This document shows positions 1 through 11,315 of a DNA stretch of 64,000 nucleotides, piece after piece (within the stretch, counting starts at the first letter, position 1; the number at the start of each line of letters is the position of its first letter). The notes beneath the pieces are model-generated. The model was not told the DNA's origin, ran no database searches, and saw only the letters and a list, made by a program, of their open reading frames with translations. The stretch lies in contig JACEEZ010021742.1 of the NCBI GenBank assembly GCA_016584305.1, forward strand, positions 43,501 to 107,500, in the 5' to 3' direction. The position numbers and the translations under genes are program-made. The DNA is from Chionoecetes opilio. Its lineage: Eukaryota; Arthropoda; Malacostraca; Decapoda; Majidae.

Positions 1-1050
1 CAAGCTTCAAATCCGCCCACGAGTCAAAGGACCACAAGTTTTATTTGCCTGTAGTGGAATGAGGAGTAGAGATCTTCTAATGACCCTACACTAGTTAACA
101 TGTGATGCTGACCGCCTTACAATATTCCTAGACAATATTCCGAGCCTTATTCTATACGACTGATATTGCTGTGATTCTAAAGTAACGCTCAAACTGAATC
201 GCTGAGGATCACCAATAGTCCAGCCTCAGTTGTAACTCGTATCTTTAGTGTAGCTCTGGTTAAGGAATCTCTTAACAGCCATGCTACTTATTTTTATATA
301 AATCTAACATTAAGGTTCATAGACTATTTTTTCTTGATGTAATAGTGAAGACAACAGTGCTCTCCACATTCCTTGTACTCGCACTGGAGAAGTACCGCCC
401 ATATTATATATTTTATTAACCTAACAATGTTAAGTGGCAAGGGGGAAGGGAGGCCAGGCGAGGGTTGGCCAGACGAGGGGACACGTCTGGCCCTCCCTGG
501 CCAGGCCGTCCTTCCCCGGTCAGAGCCGTAGATAGGGACCTATTTATGGCTCTGTCCCCGGTGCCTCTGCCGTCGGCCGCAGTGCCTTCTGCAGACGGCT
601 CTGTGTTGTTGGCACCCCTGGCCCGGTGACAAGCCCGTGCCCTCACCGCACGGGCTGTATTTATGATAAGCTTTTTCCAAATGGTGCTTTGGTTGTGTTA
701 TCGCCTAAATATTGATATAAGGCTTCACAGTATATGTAAAAACTAAGTAATATAATTTTATAGTTTTATTGTTATTTTGCGACTTGTTTTTAAAGGAAGG
801 AAATGCTTTGTAATAATATTTGATTGTAGTGCTAATAGCCGTTACTTTCATCTACATTATGCCTACCTTATGCATATATATATTATTGGTAATTAAGTTT
901 GATGGCTGGTTTCTGTGCCGGCCTGGTGTGCCATAATGTTACTGGGAGGCTTGAGACAAGGCAATAAATGGAAGTTTATTGATCCTCAGTCTGTTTATGT
1001 GACCCCAGGAGTGGAGAAAAGCCGGAACGCATCCCGTCCATTGATAGGTT
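1..1050. other. No gene seen
   Basis: AT-rich DNA with a GC-rich stretch (425-655) holding small hairpins such as GGCCAGAC-loop-GTCTGGCC. No ORF, RNA gene or known repeat recognised. Confidence 0.6.
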
Positions 1051-1077
1051 CAGCACCCTTAGTCCTTAGTATTGTGC

Positions 1078-1094
1078 ACTCACACACACACACA

Positions 1095-1132
<38 letters not shown>

Positions 1133-1306
1133 ACACACACACACAGATAGATAGATATATATTTATTGACCACAAAAAAATACAAATATACGATGCGGCA
1201 ATGTTGTCACGGTCCGTGGTCCATATATTAACCATAAAAAAAAAACTACATTTGCAAAACAAGAAGACTTAACATAACAAAACAAAGAAAAAAAACAACA
1301 ACCTTA

Positions 1307-1345
<39 letters not shown>
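1078..1345 (+). repeat. Two (CA)n tracts
   Basis: CA repeats at 1078-1144 and about 1308-1345, separated by AT-rich sequence. No gene. Confidence 0.95.
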
Positions 1346-1346
<1 letters not shown>

Positions 1347-1550
1347 TACAGCTGCTTCTTTCACTCTTTCCACTTTTCCTTCCGCCGCATAGAAGCACAG
1401 TAGTATCTATATAGCTGGCGTCCCTTACGATATAATGTTCAATGTGATACAGTATGCAACAATAAATGCTTGCTTGTTTCCTTTTCGTCTGTCTTGGTTC
1501 CTTCAGACACTACTTGCCATAATGACACATAAAATAATTACACTTATGAC

Positions 1551-2008
1551 TATTAAGAACATAAGAACATAAGAAAATAAGGAAGCTACAAGAGGTCGTG
1601 AGACCTACACGAGGTAGTTCCTGTTGCTTAACAATACCTACATCCACCTTTCATCCCCATCCATGAATTTATCTAGCCTCCTTTTAAAGCTCCCTATTGA
1701 CTCCGCACTAACTACCTATCTACTGAGTCCATTCCAATCATTCACCACCCTATTTGTGAACCAGTTTTTCCCTATTTCTTTTTTAAATCTACGCTTTTCC
1801 AGCTTGAATCCATTACTTCTTGTTCTACCCTGGTTAATAGCCGTAAGAACTTTTCCTACCTCCTTTATTAAATCCCTTTATCCACTTAAAAACTTCTATC
1901 AGATCGCCCCTTACACAATACGCCTTACGTATAAATATACTTACGCCCAATCTCTTCTGCGTCTCTGGAGTGAGTGTAAATTTAATAGCTTCAATCTCCT
2001 CTCATAAC
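1551..2008 (-). mobile_element. LINE 3' end, RT C-terminus and tail
   Basis: On the minus strand this reads as a decayed RT C-terminus (LTINQGRTRSNGFKLEKRRF, then NWFTNRVVNDWNGL) followed by a short 3' UTR ending in GGAAG-type tail and (TTCTTATG)n repeats, as in CR1-like elements. It is the longest of about a dozen copies in the window. Confidence 0.75.
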
Positions 2009-2326
2009 TAAATTGCTATTATTATTAAATTTATTATCATTTACATAATATATATAAGGAAGCAACTGCCCTCTATGACCTCTCCGAACTTACATGCTAA
2101 TTATATTCTAGGTAAGATTATATAAGATTATATTCTAAGTGGTCTTCTATATATAGGCTGCTTCGTCGCTACCTTTCCCAGGGCAATTCTGAGGCAGCCT
2201 TTTTCTAATATTTTCTGAGGACTGATGGAACCCGTGACAAGCCAGAATTCTCCATGGGACGAGTAAGTGGCTTGTGCCCTTGGTTAGTCAAGCATATAAG
2301 GCGCGGTATCAAGTGACTGGTGGGCA

Positions 2327-2396
2327 CTCGGAACATAAGAAAATAAGGAAGCTACAAGAGGCCCCGAGACCTACACGTGGTAGTTCCTGTTACTGC
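2327..2396 (-). mobile_element. LINE 3' tail fragment
   Basis: Only the last ~70 bp of the family (CATAAGAAAATAAGGAAGCT on the plus strand) remain, next to the foldback element. Confidence 0.65.
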
Positions 2397-2402
2397 ATTA
2401 CA

Positions 2403-3826
2403 ATGGAGAGTTTTCTAATAAGCTCACGCTCAAGCCTGTTTCTCGCGCTCTCACATCCTCTGCCCTTTGAGCGTGAATGATCTATCATTTACCGTAAATT
2501 CCCTGTACTTTTTTCGGGACATATCAGAATTACCCTTCAATACAACAACTGAAACAGTTCTTAATAAAAAATGTAGTGTATCATTTTATTTGTCTGCAGT
2601 GGATGAAAATATTGGCCAAAGAATTGAATATTTGAAAACTCATCTTTAAAAATCGTTTTTTCATGAAAACACGCAAGTTCAAGCAGAATGAGGCTTCAGG
2701 GAATATTTACTTGTAGGTAAGCATTCACTGAGTACCTGTTTTAGGTGTATATGTCTCTCTTACGACGAACATTTAACAAGAAATAATTTAAAGTGCTTGG
2801 CAACTCAATGACAGTCCTGTATGCAAGACAGTAAAAATGTTTGTTTACTAAATAGCTCCGCCTCCACCTCAATCCCCTTCTCGCTGAATCAATCAATCAA
2901 CCCTTAATTCCCTCTGAATACCCTATAGTCCTCTGGTTGATCCTATGTCAACAGATTTATCTGTTAGAGGAAGAAGACTAAATCAGTAAGTGCGAAACAG
3001 GGAGTCTTAATTTAAAGACAATGAGTTCGGTAGAGTGAGAATTTACGTTTAGAGAAACATATGGGTTGTTTTCTGGAGGACAAACAAGGCAATAAGAGGA
3101 AACAAAATCGTAATTCGAAATCAGGATATGGGGGTAAATAAGAAAGTGTTTTCGGAGGCAGCATAACTTGAAGCTCAGAACACAAAATAAGGAGACGAGT
3201 CTCCGGTATGTGGGAGCAGATGCCGCGAATATTCCAGTAGAGGACAGACAGTGTGAAGAGATCAGCGGGTGATGATAGTATAGTTAGGATGACAGCCTCT
3301 GGGGTTGAGGGGTTAGGAGTATCAGGGATGTGAGCCATGAGGTATAAGGGAGCGGCAGTGCTGAGTGTGTGATGACAACAGGAAAGTGAGCTATAGCAAA
3401 TCCTGCCGGCGGGATGGTTTCTGTGGAGATGCTGAACGCCACACTGTGTTTTGGTTATATTTTCGTCGTAAGAGAGACATATACACCTAAAACAGGTACT
3501 CGGTGAATGCTTATCTACAGGTAGATATTTCCTGACGCCTCATTCTGCTTGAACTTACGTGTTTTCATGAAAAGACGATTTTTAAAGATTGAGTTTTCAA
3601 ATATTCAATTCTTTGGCCAATATTTTCATCCACTGCAGACAAATAAAATGATACACTACATTTTTTATTAAGAACTGTTTCAGTTGTTGTATTGAAGGGT
3701 AATTCTGATATGTCCCGAAAAAAGTACAGGGAATTTACGGTAAATGATAGATCATTCACGCTCAAAGGGCAGAGGATGTGAGATGCGCGAGAGACATCTG
3801 GCGGCTTAGCTTTGAAAACTCCCCAT
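2403..3826. mobile_element. Foldback element, copy 1
   Basis: Arms of about 390 bp (2403-2795 and 3455-3826) are inverted copies of one another and end ATGG(G/A)GAGTTTTC. The central ~650 bp is not palindromic. No transposase ORF was found. The related copy is at 11445-12903. Confidence 0.75.
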
Positions 3827-4029
3827 AAGTTACAATGGGCCCCAGACATAACTACGTCACGGTTTGTTTACATCGGTGCATTGTGGGGATAAGGCGGGGT
3901 CGCCGCGGGTGGACCTACGAAGGGAAAACTACCGCGATGGAAGAATTTTGAGTTATTTTGGGCGAAATTGATATTCCAGGTGCTATATTACTGTGCTCTG
4001 TTCTCGCTGACAACACTATAGAGAAGACC

Positions 4030-4881
4030 TGAGGTAATGGCTGATGTGCAGAGGCTTCTAAACCAAGAAAACAGAGTCATAACAGAGCCTCGTCAAAAGG
4101 TAAGCAACTGGTAGGTACGTAATGTGTCCCTACCACTTGCTTACTTCTTAATGAGACTGCTGTGACTGTTTTCCTGGTTTAGAAGCCTTCGCACATCAAC
4201 CATCACCTCAGGGCTTCTCTATGTTGTCAGCGAGCACGGAAATATAGCACCTGGAATATCAATTTTGCCCAAAACAACTCGAAATTTTTTCATCGTCGTA
4301 GTCTTCTCTTTGTAGGTTGTACATAGTCATGGTTATGATAGTATTAAAATACCTTATTAATTGAGTTCCTTTTGTTGTCTTTCCTCATAATAAGTAGTGG
4401 TACATCATGGTTTAAGTGTTACTTGACGAGCCAATGAATACTCTTCAGTCTATACCAACATCACCAACTTTTGCTTTGATTTATCTTATTACTCCATCCA
4501 TAAACAAGTTGCATAACCACCGTGACATTACCCATCCTTGCCTCATGGTACCTGGTACTCTCGTCTACCGAAATGCTCGTCCCTACATAAATCGGGAAAA
4601 CTCGCCGACGGTAATGGTTAGGTTAGGTTACCGTTAGGTTAGGTAAAGGTCAGTTAGGTTAGGTATTCATAATCACAGGTAAAAGCTTATTAGTTATACA
4701 TACATACTCCACTCCATACACACTCTTTAACCCTTCAATACATCCCACATTCCCTCCCAGTCTACTCTGTCATATGATTTGGTATTAGTCAGGATGAACA
4801 CAGAGCTCACTTTGGTGGACGAAACTATTTTTTTCGGGCGTTTTTATATGTTTTGAATGAATCTGCTAATCATTTCCGTCG

Positions 4882-4928
<47 letters not shown>

Positions 4929-6090
4929 TCAGGTAAAGGTTAGGTTAGGTATAGGTTAGGTATAGGTTAGGTATGGGTTAGATTAGGTATAGGTCTAGGT
5001 TAGGTTAGGTTTAGGTTCATCTTTTTTTGTCATTTTTGCAAAAATAAAAAATACATAAATAAATAAATAAAATTGCGATAGAAACGGTTAGCAGATTCAT
5101 TCAAAACACAAAAACACACCAGAAAAAAATAGTTTCGTCCACCAAAGTGAGTTCGGTGTTCATCCTGACTAATACCAAATCATATGACAGAGTAGACTGG
5201 GAGGGAATGTGGGATGTATTGAAGGGTTAAAGAGTGTGTATGGAGTGGAGTATGTATGTATAACTAATAAGCTTTTACCTGTGATTATGAATACCTAACC
5301 TAACTGACATTTACCTAACCTAACGGTAACCTAACCTAACCATTACCGTCGGCGATTTTTCCCGATTTGTGTAGGGACGAGCATTTCGGTAGACGAGAGT
5401 ACCAGGTACCATGAGGCAAGGATGGGTAATGTCACCGTGGTTATGCAACTTGTTTATGGATGGAGTAATAAGATAAATCAAAGCAAAATCTAACCTAGCC
5501 ATTACCGTCGGCGAGTTTTCCCGATTTGTGTAGGGATAAAAATATCGGTAGACGACAGTCCCAGGTACCATGAGGCAAGGATGGGTAATGTCACTGTGGT
5601 TATGCAACTTGTTTATGGATGGAGTAATAAGATAAATCAAAGCAAAGGTTGGTGATGTTGGTATAGACTGAAGAGTATTCATTGGCTCGTCAAGTAACAC
5701 TTAAACCATGATGTACCACTACTTATTATGAGGAAAGACAACAAAAGGAACTCAATTAATAAGGTATTTTAATACTATCATAACCATGACTATGTACAAC
5801 CTACAAAGAGAAGACTACGACGATGAAAAAATTTCGAGTTGTTTTGGGCAAAATTGATATTCCAGGTGCTATATTTCCGTGCTCGCTGACAACATAGAGA
5901 AGCCCTGAGGTGATGGTTGATGTGCGAAGGCTTCTAAACCAGGAAAACAGTCACAGCAGTCTCATTAAGAAGTAAGCAAGTGGTAGGGACACATTACGTA
6001 CCTACCAGTTGCTTACCTTTTGACGAGGCTCTGTTATGACTCTGTTTTCTTGGTTTAGAAGCCTCTGCACATCAGCCATTACCTCTGGGG
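4030..6090. repeat. 2-kb palindrome containing RT remnants
   Basis: The left arm (about 4030-4895) and right arm (about 5070-6090) are inverted copies around a poly-T and GGTTA-rich centre. The right arm, plus strand, holds decayed LINE RT blocks: SYDRVDWEGMWDVLKG near 5180 and RQGWVMSPWLCNLFMDG near 5413, the latter in a tandem duplication of about 159 bp (5345-5503 and 5504-5662). The mirrored blocks are in the left arm. Both arms carry AGGTTAGGTTA-type stretches. The outermost ~170 bp of each arm is itself a hairpin (for example 4045-4215). Confidence 0.7.
4888..5020 (+). repeat. Poly-T followed by TTAGG-like repeats
   Basis: About 40 T, then repeated AGGTTAGGTATAGG. Interstitial telomere-like sequence at the axis of the palindrome. 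Confidence 0.75.
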
Positions 6091-6797
6091 TGTTTGAGAG
6101 GAAGGATTTGAGTGGTGCGAGCCGCTCTAACTCTCTCTCAAACGCCTGTGCGCGACTCGGGCGGGCCGTTCGAGTTGCCACAAAGCGCCCAAGCCAAAAC
6201 CTTGGGCGCTCTGCGAGGTGTGACGTTATGACAACAACAATGGCCGCCCAAACAGAGACGAATTTGAGACAAATTAATGCTATTCCTGCCAATTACAGTC
6301 GAAAGACTACAATGTTATCCCGCAGCATGCATTGACATGCACTGCTAAGTACTGTACTGGAGCCTACTTGTAATTAATAATGAAAATACAGTAAATTGGA
6401 GTGATAATTTACGATATTATAGTGGTCCAATGAACAGTGGAGGGAGATAAATTTATTAAAGTTCACATTACACCCCCTTAAGCGGGTATCACACGGGGCG
6501 TTTCGTCGGACTGTTTCGTCGAACCAAACAAGCATTTGGTTGGACCTGTTCGTCGAACACTGACAACACATCTACGGTAGCACACGGTTGGGCCCAAGGT
6601 AGAAGGTCTTCAAGACAGAAGGTAACGTCACCTCCCTTTTGCCGCGCTGGGGGAAGTGACGTCAATAAGAATTAAGAGGGCGAGGAGGAGGGTGAGAGTG
6701 AAAGAGAAGATGGAGGAGGAGGAGGAGGAGGAGGAAGAGGAGAAGGAGGAAGGGGAAGGGGTAGGAGGAGGAGAAGGTAAGGGAAGGGAGGAGGTAT

Positions 6798-6850
6798 GAA
6801 CATAAGAACATAAGAAAATAAGGCATGGCCTTGCATGTCAGGTGGGAAAT
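6798..6850 (-). mobile_element. LINE 3' tail remnant
   Basis: Only the GAACATAAGAAAATAAGG part of the tail matches, after which the sequence diverges. Confidence 0.45.
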
Positions 6851-6991
6851 GAACTTTGCTTGTCCCGCTAAGCGGCAACAGCGGCACAAGTAAAGGGTCT
6901 CGTCCCCAGCTTGTGTGCTAGCTAGAACTCTCTCTCTCTCTCTCTCTCGTACACAATACTGATCAAGGTAAAGAATATGGGTGGGTTACGG

Positions 6992-7035
<44 letters not shown>

Positions 7036-7713
7036 GGTGAGGCCTGAGTGAAGCCATAAAATATTTGAACGGTGGCGCCGTTGGCGCGATACCCATTGAC
7101 GTCATGCGCACAAAGGACTGATTTTGCCTCGACGCCCCGGGGAGGTGACGTTACCTTCTGTCTCTTTATCTTGGTTGGGCCCACCGCTTCACCCAACAAT
7201 AACAAACAAAGATGAAGCGATGACAGCGAGAGGCGCGGAGATTTTTTGTTAATGTTTTAACTTTAGGGGCATATATATACGTAGCTACTGGTGATGAAAA
7301 GGGAGGAGGTGATTGTTAGAAGAGAACAGCGACAGATGAAGACGCGTTCATGTGAGCTAAATGGGTTATAGTGGACGAGAACTGCGCGACGGTTAGGTTA
7401 ATATTCCCGTCAGGGGGTCGAAGGGGACGGAGCCCCTCCCGTTAGAAGGTTAGGTTCGGTTAGGTTAGGGTAATAATTTCATCCCAGCAGGGCATAGCAG
7501 AGCCCAAAATCGAGTGGCGGGCGGCCGCCGGCCACTGTTACCTGTGGCCACCGAAACCTGTGGCGGGCGGCCCGCCCGCCCGCCCAATGGCCCAAAACCA
7601 CACGCCCAATTGTGTAAGCAATTTCGGTCCTAGTGTGAAATAATACCATATGTAGTCAGTGTCTCAGGAAAGGACCGCGCAGTCCTCGTCCATTTTACCG
7701 GATCTTGATATTA

Positions 7714-7970
7714 CAGGTGGCCCCGTAGTGTACTGGTTAGCACGCTCGGCTCACAACCGAGAAGTCCCGGGTTCGATCCCCGGGCGGAGCGAAGACAGAC
7801 AGGCGGTCTTCTTAAAACCCGAGCCCCTGTCCACCCAGCAGTGAATGGGTACCGGGTGTTAGCCGGGGGTTTGTGACCCCCCTCCCGGGGTGGTGGCTTC
7901 GGCCAACACTAAGCCCGAGCGGTAGATCACTATGGCTCTGAGAAATTATCCTCTAAACAAACAAACAAAC
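7714..7970 (+). mobile_element. tRNA-derived SINE
   Basis: The head resembles tRNA-Val(CAC): A-box-like TAGTGTACTGGTTAGCACG, anticodon arm CTCGG-CTCACAA-CCGAG and B box GGTTCGATCCC in a perfect T-arm. A body of about 170 bp follows, ending in AAAC repeats. The first acceptor-stem bases are mismatched, so it is not a functional tRNA. A minus-strand copy lies at 48672-48917. Confidence 0.8.
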
Positions 7971-8239
7971 ACCACATTCTCTCCAAACTCTTTCCCTGTC
8001 TCAATCATCCGTCCCCTTGTCTCACCAGTCACCACACAGTCCCAGCAGCAATAACAGCCATTCTCTTCCTGTCCTTTCAACCACCTCATTCATTTCACAT
8101 CCCATTTCAGTGAAAACCACACGCATCATTTCCATTTTCTCCCCGGTATACTTCTCAGATCTCATATTTTACTAGTAATCATTCTACCGCAAACACATCA
8201 AATCAGCTTCATATTTCTGAAAATCTATCACATATTATA

Positions 8240-8700
8240 TAATACTAGCCGCAAAGCCGCCCTCCGGGCGGACTTTTTGGCTAGCTCCTGCGGAGGGCTA
8301 TTGGTGGGCCTTCGGCCCACCACCTGTGTTTGGTGGGCCGAAGGCCCACCAAACACACTCTCCAGATAGCCCCTTCTAACTTTCCTGAAATCATGGATGT
8401 AGAAATGTATGTATTAACGCCAACCCATCACCCCACCCATTCACTCGCCCATTACCCATCACCCTACATCAAGGTTTCCTCAATTCTCGCAACCCACTTT
8501 TTTTTCCACAATTCTCGCTAATAGGCTGCTAAAAAAAAAAGAAAAAAAAAAAGTGATCGGATCATCTCATAAATGGGCTTAAAGCCTTCCCCTGCTCGAG
8601 CCGGTTCCAAAAATGTGCCATATGAGGGGATTCCGCCACAGGGGGCGGCACCTGGAGCGGACACACACACACACTTTCACTTATATTATTATAGATAGAC
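8240..8700. repeat. Repeat with GC-rich hairpins
   Basis: Begins near AATACTAGCCGCAAAGCCGC and ends near TTATATTATTATAGATA. It contains hairpins CCGCCCTCCGGGCGG and two copies of GGTGGGCC-loop-GGCCCACC. Superfamily not assigned. Confidence 0.45.
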
Positions 8701-9100
8701 TGATCTGTATTAATTTTACTGTAATGTATTATATGATGGTGTTCATTTCAATGCTTAATAATTGCTAAAACTATTTATAACTTACAGAAAAAGTATAGAC
8801 TTATTTTGACCCCAGAGTATGTTCGACGTATGTGCAACATTTTGTATCATTTCACAAAACCATTTCGTCGAACATGTTCGGTGAAATGACCCTCGAAGTT
8901 CGACCAAATGGCAAGTTCGACGAAACAGTCCGACGAAACGCACCGTGTGATAGCCGCTTTATATAAGCATTAGGTATTTCCTAGTATTTTTTTAATATAT
9001 GTGCAGTTTAAACCAATACAAGATCGGTGGTTTTAGATATCCTGAACGTTTCATTCTCGTCATAAGGAGTATTTCTAACCTACAATAGCCGGCAGGGTAT

Positions 9101-9330
9101 ATGTGCAGTTTAAACCAATACACGATCGCTGGTTAAGTATCCTGCACGTTTCGTTCTCATCGCGGAGTATTTATGACCCATACAAAAAATAACACAAGGT
9201 GGTCTGGGGGAGTGAGGTAAGGTTGCGTAATCAATGCCCAGGTTAGGTTTGTTAACTAGTGGGGGGTTCTGGGGGAGAACAGCTCCCCCAGTTATGCCAG
9301 GAGAGTATTGGTTGAAACTGCACATTTACC
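9101..9330 (+). mobile_element. MITE with ~20-bp TIRs
   Basis: The ends TGTGCAGTTTAAACCAATAC and GTATTGGTTGAAACTGCACA are inverse. A partial copy of its left end lies at 9001-9060, and an inverted related copy at 53285-53575. Confidence 0.6.
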
Positions 9331-9487
9331 GCCGCCAGGAATAAAAAATAAAAAATAACAAGAAAGGTCTGGGGGTGAGTGAAACCCCCTGCCTCAGTGA
9401 GCTAAGGTTATGTAATCAATGCCCAGGTTAGCTAGGTTAGTTTAGGTCTGGATGGTGTAGCCCCGCTAGTTAGGTAAATCTTAAGAA

Positions 9488-9950
9488 CAAAGGCTCCACC
9501 CTCTATCTTCTTATAGCCAACAAGCTTGGGGACATGGTGGGAAACCGGGGTTTTTGGGTGGGGGAGCACACACATAAGGGAAATATGGCCCCCCACAAAA
9601 AGATCCCTAAACTAGGATATTTCCCTATTTCATGAACTTTATCGGGGAAATAATTCCCTGATTAAGTCTATATACTAGGGAAATTTCCCTAGTTTAGGGA
9701 TTTTTGTTGGGAACCATATTTCCCTTATGAGTGTGCTCCTTCTGTGGGGGAGCACACATATAAGGGAAATATTTCCCCGATAAAGTCCATGAACTAGGGA
9801 AATTTCCCTAGTTTAAGGATTTCTTTTTGTGGGGGGCCATATTTCCCTTATGTGTGTGCTCCCCCACCCAAAAACCCCGGTTTCCACCATGTCCCCAAGC
9901 TTGTTGGCTATAAGAAGAAGATAGGAGTTTGAGCCTTTATTCTAAAGATG
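9488..9950. repeat. Multi-axis palindrome
   Basis: Outer arms carrying CCAACAAGCTTGGGGACATG (about 9510) and its inverse (about 9890) enclose three or four further inverted modules built on GGGGAGCACAC, AAGGGAAATAT and CTAGGGAAATTTCCCTAG. No ORF. Confidence 0.7.
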
Positions 9951-10052
9951 ACAAACTCTACAGACCTAACCTAGCACCCCTCTTCGAGCCCCTCGTGCTG
10001 TGCACTAACCTAAGCTGCCCTAACCTAACCTATCCTGACCTACTCTAACCTA

Positions 10053-10084
<32 letters not shown>

Positions 10085-11310
10085 CTCTGTCCCCCCTCGA
10101 CCAGCCCCTAAGTTATACCTACTACTTAGATTCGCACTACTTTCTCAAACTCGTCGTCCATTGCGCATCTCGCTGGACTTAGTTTTTCTCAGGAGCCTGA
10201 AATTTAATATCGGCCATGTAGGCAAAGTAAGGATCGGCACTCATTAAAATATTAACAGATGTGTTAAGGACAGTAAGTATAATACGTAGAGCCAACATTT
10301 GGGTCAGCTTAACGTGGAGCCCTTGTTCTTAAGATGTTCCGCCAGTTATTTCAGAAGAGTATTGGTCAATAGGGAGTATTGGTTGAAAATGCATATTTAC
10401 CATTTCTTTTGCTGTGATTTCAATTATTTATAACTTTTCATTATACAGAAATACTGTATACCCTTAATCTTAAATATCCCTTCTTCACCCACCAGTTAGG
10501 GTAGGTTAGGTTATTAGGTAAGAATGGAATTTTATTGGTTATATTTTTACTAATTAGGATGCATATATAGGGCCCGGGCGAGGGTGGCGGAGGAGGTATT
10601 TCAGCTCCAGATGTGTAATATGTGGCAGCAATAATATGTGATAATAAGATTGATAATTTAATAGACAGCTACTAAACAATCCAGATTTCATTAGTTAGAA
10701 AAGCTAGGTTATCTTAGCAATTGATTTAGTTTAGGTAAATTGAATTAGTTAAGTTGAAAACAATAATGTTTGATAAAACAAAAATATAAACAGTGGGGAG
10801 TTCTGTTTCAGAATGTCCTGTTGCTGTAAAAATATGCCTTCAGATTATCTCTATAAGTGGCAGGTTAGCTATATAAATGTGTACATAACTCTGAGTTAGA
10901 GGAGAAAACAACCTGCATATACATAACAGCATTATTTATCACAGTAATCTGACATTATAAGCGAACATGAAGCATTAGTCAAATCATATTAGCACTGTCA
11001 TATTTTCATTTCATTTCATCTGCCTCTTTTCGTCGACAGTTCCAGTTCTTGATCTTGCATGAATTACAGTGCACAATATATACATTTAATAAGCTTTTAC
11101 CAGTATTTCTGCATTCAGAGATTACATACCAGGTGGCATGGTGGTATCCAACAATGAAATACACTTTATTCTTCATTTTCATTTATTCCAAGTGGAACTG
11201 TTACCAAGGATTTCCGCGTCGGTGAGTGTACCACGTCGGCGACAGGCCTCAGTTGGTGTTTCTGCGAGAATTCGTATTGGCGACAGTTTCATAAACTTGT
11301 TCACGTATCC
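10085..11310. other. No gene seen
   Basis: After a run of about 28 G (10056-10084), AT-rich DNA with stray TTAGG-like motifs and a degenerate MITE end near 10370. No supported feature. Confidence 0.55.
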
Positions 11311-11315
11311 CTACA

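Larger units (their letters stand above)
6481..8958. mobile_element. Non-autonomous DNA transposon, ~45-bp TIRs, TTA target
   Basis: The ends AGCGGGTATCACACGGGGCG (left) and its near-inverse at 8914-8958 continue with CGTTTCGTCGGACTGTTTCG on both sides. TTA flanks both ends (6478-6480 and 8959-8961), as for Harbinger-type target duplications; this classification is an inference. No transposase ORF was found. The interior holds microsatellites, a second inverted-repeat pair (6580-6645 and 7137-7200), a SINE and GC-rich hairpins. Confidence 0.7.

Noticed and set aside
4416..4637. ORF repeated at 5320-5700 and 15851-16066 as a conserved protein
   Set aside because: It is the antisense of the decayed RT block RQGWVMSPWLCNLFMDG; conserved only because the repeat is duplicated.
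7714..7790. Functional tRNA-Val gene
   Set aside because: Acceptor stem mismatched and followed by a SINE body with AAAC tail; a second copy shows the same body.
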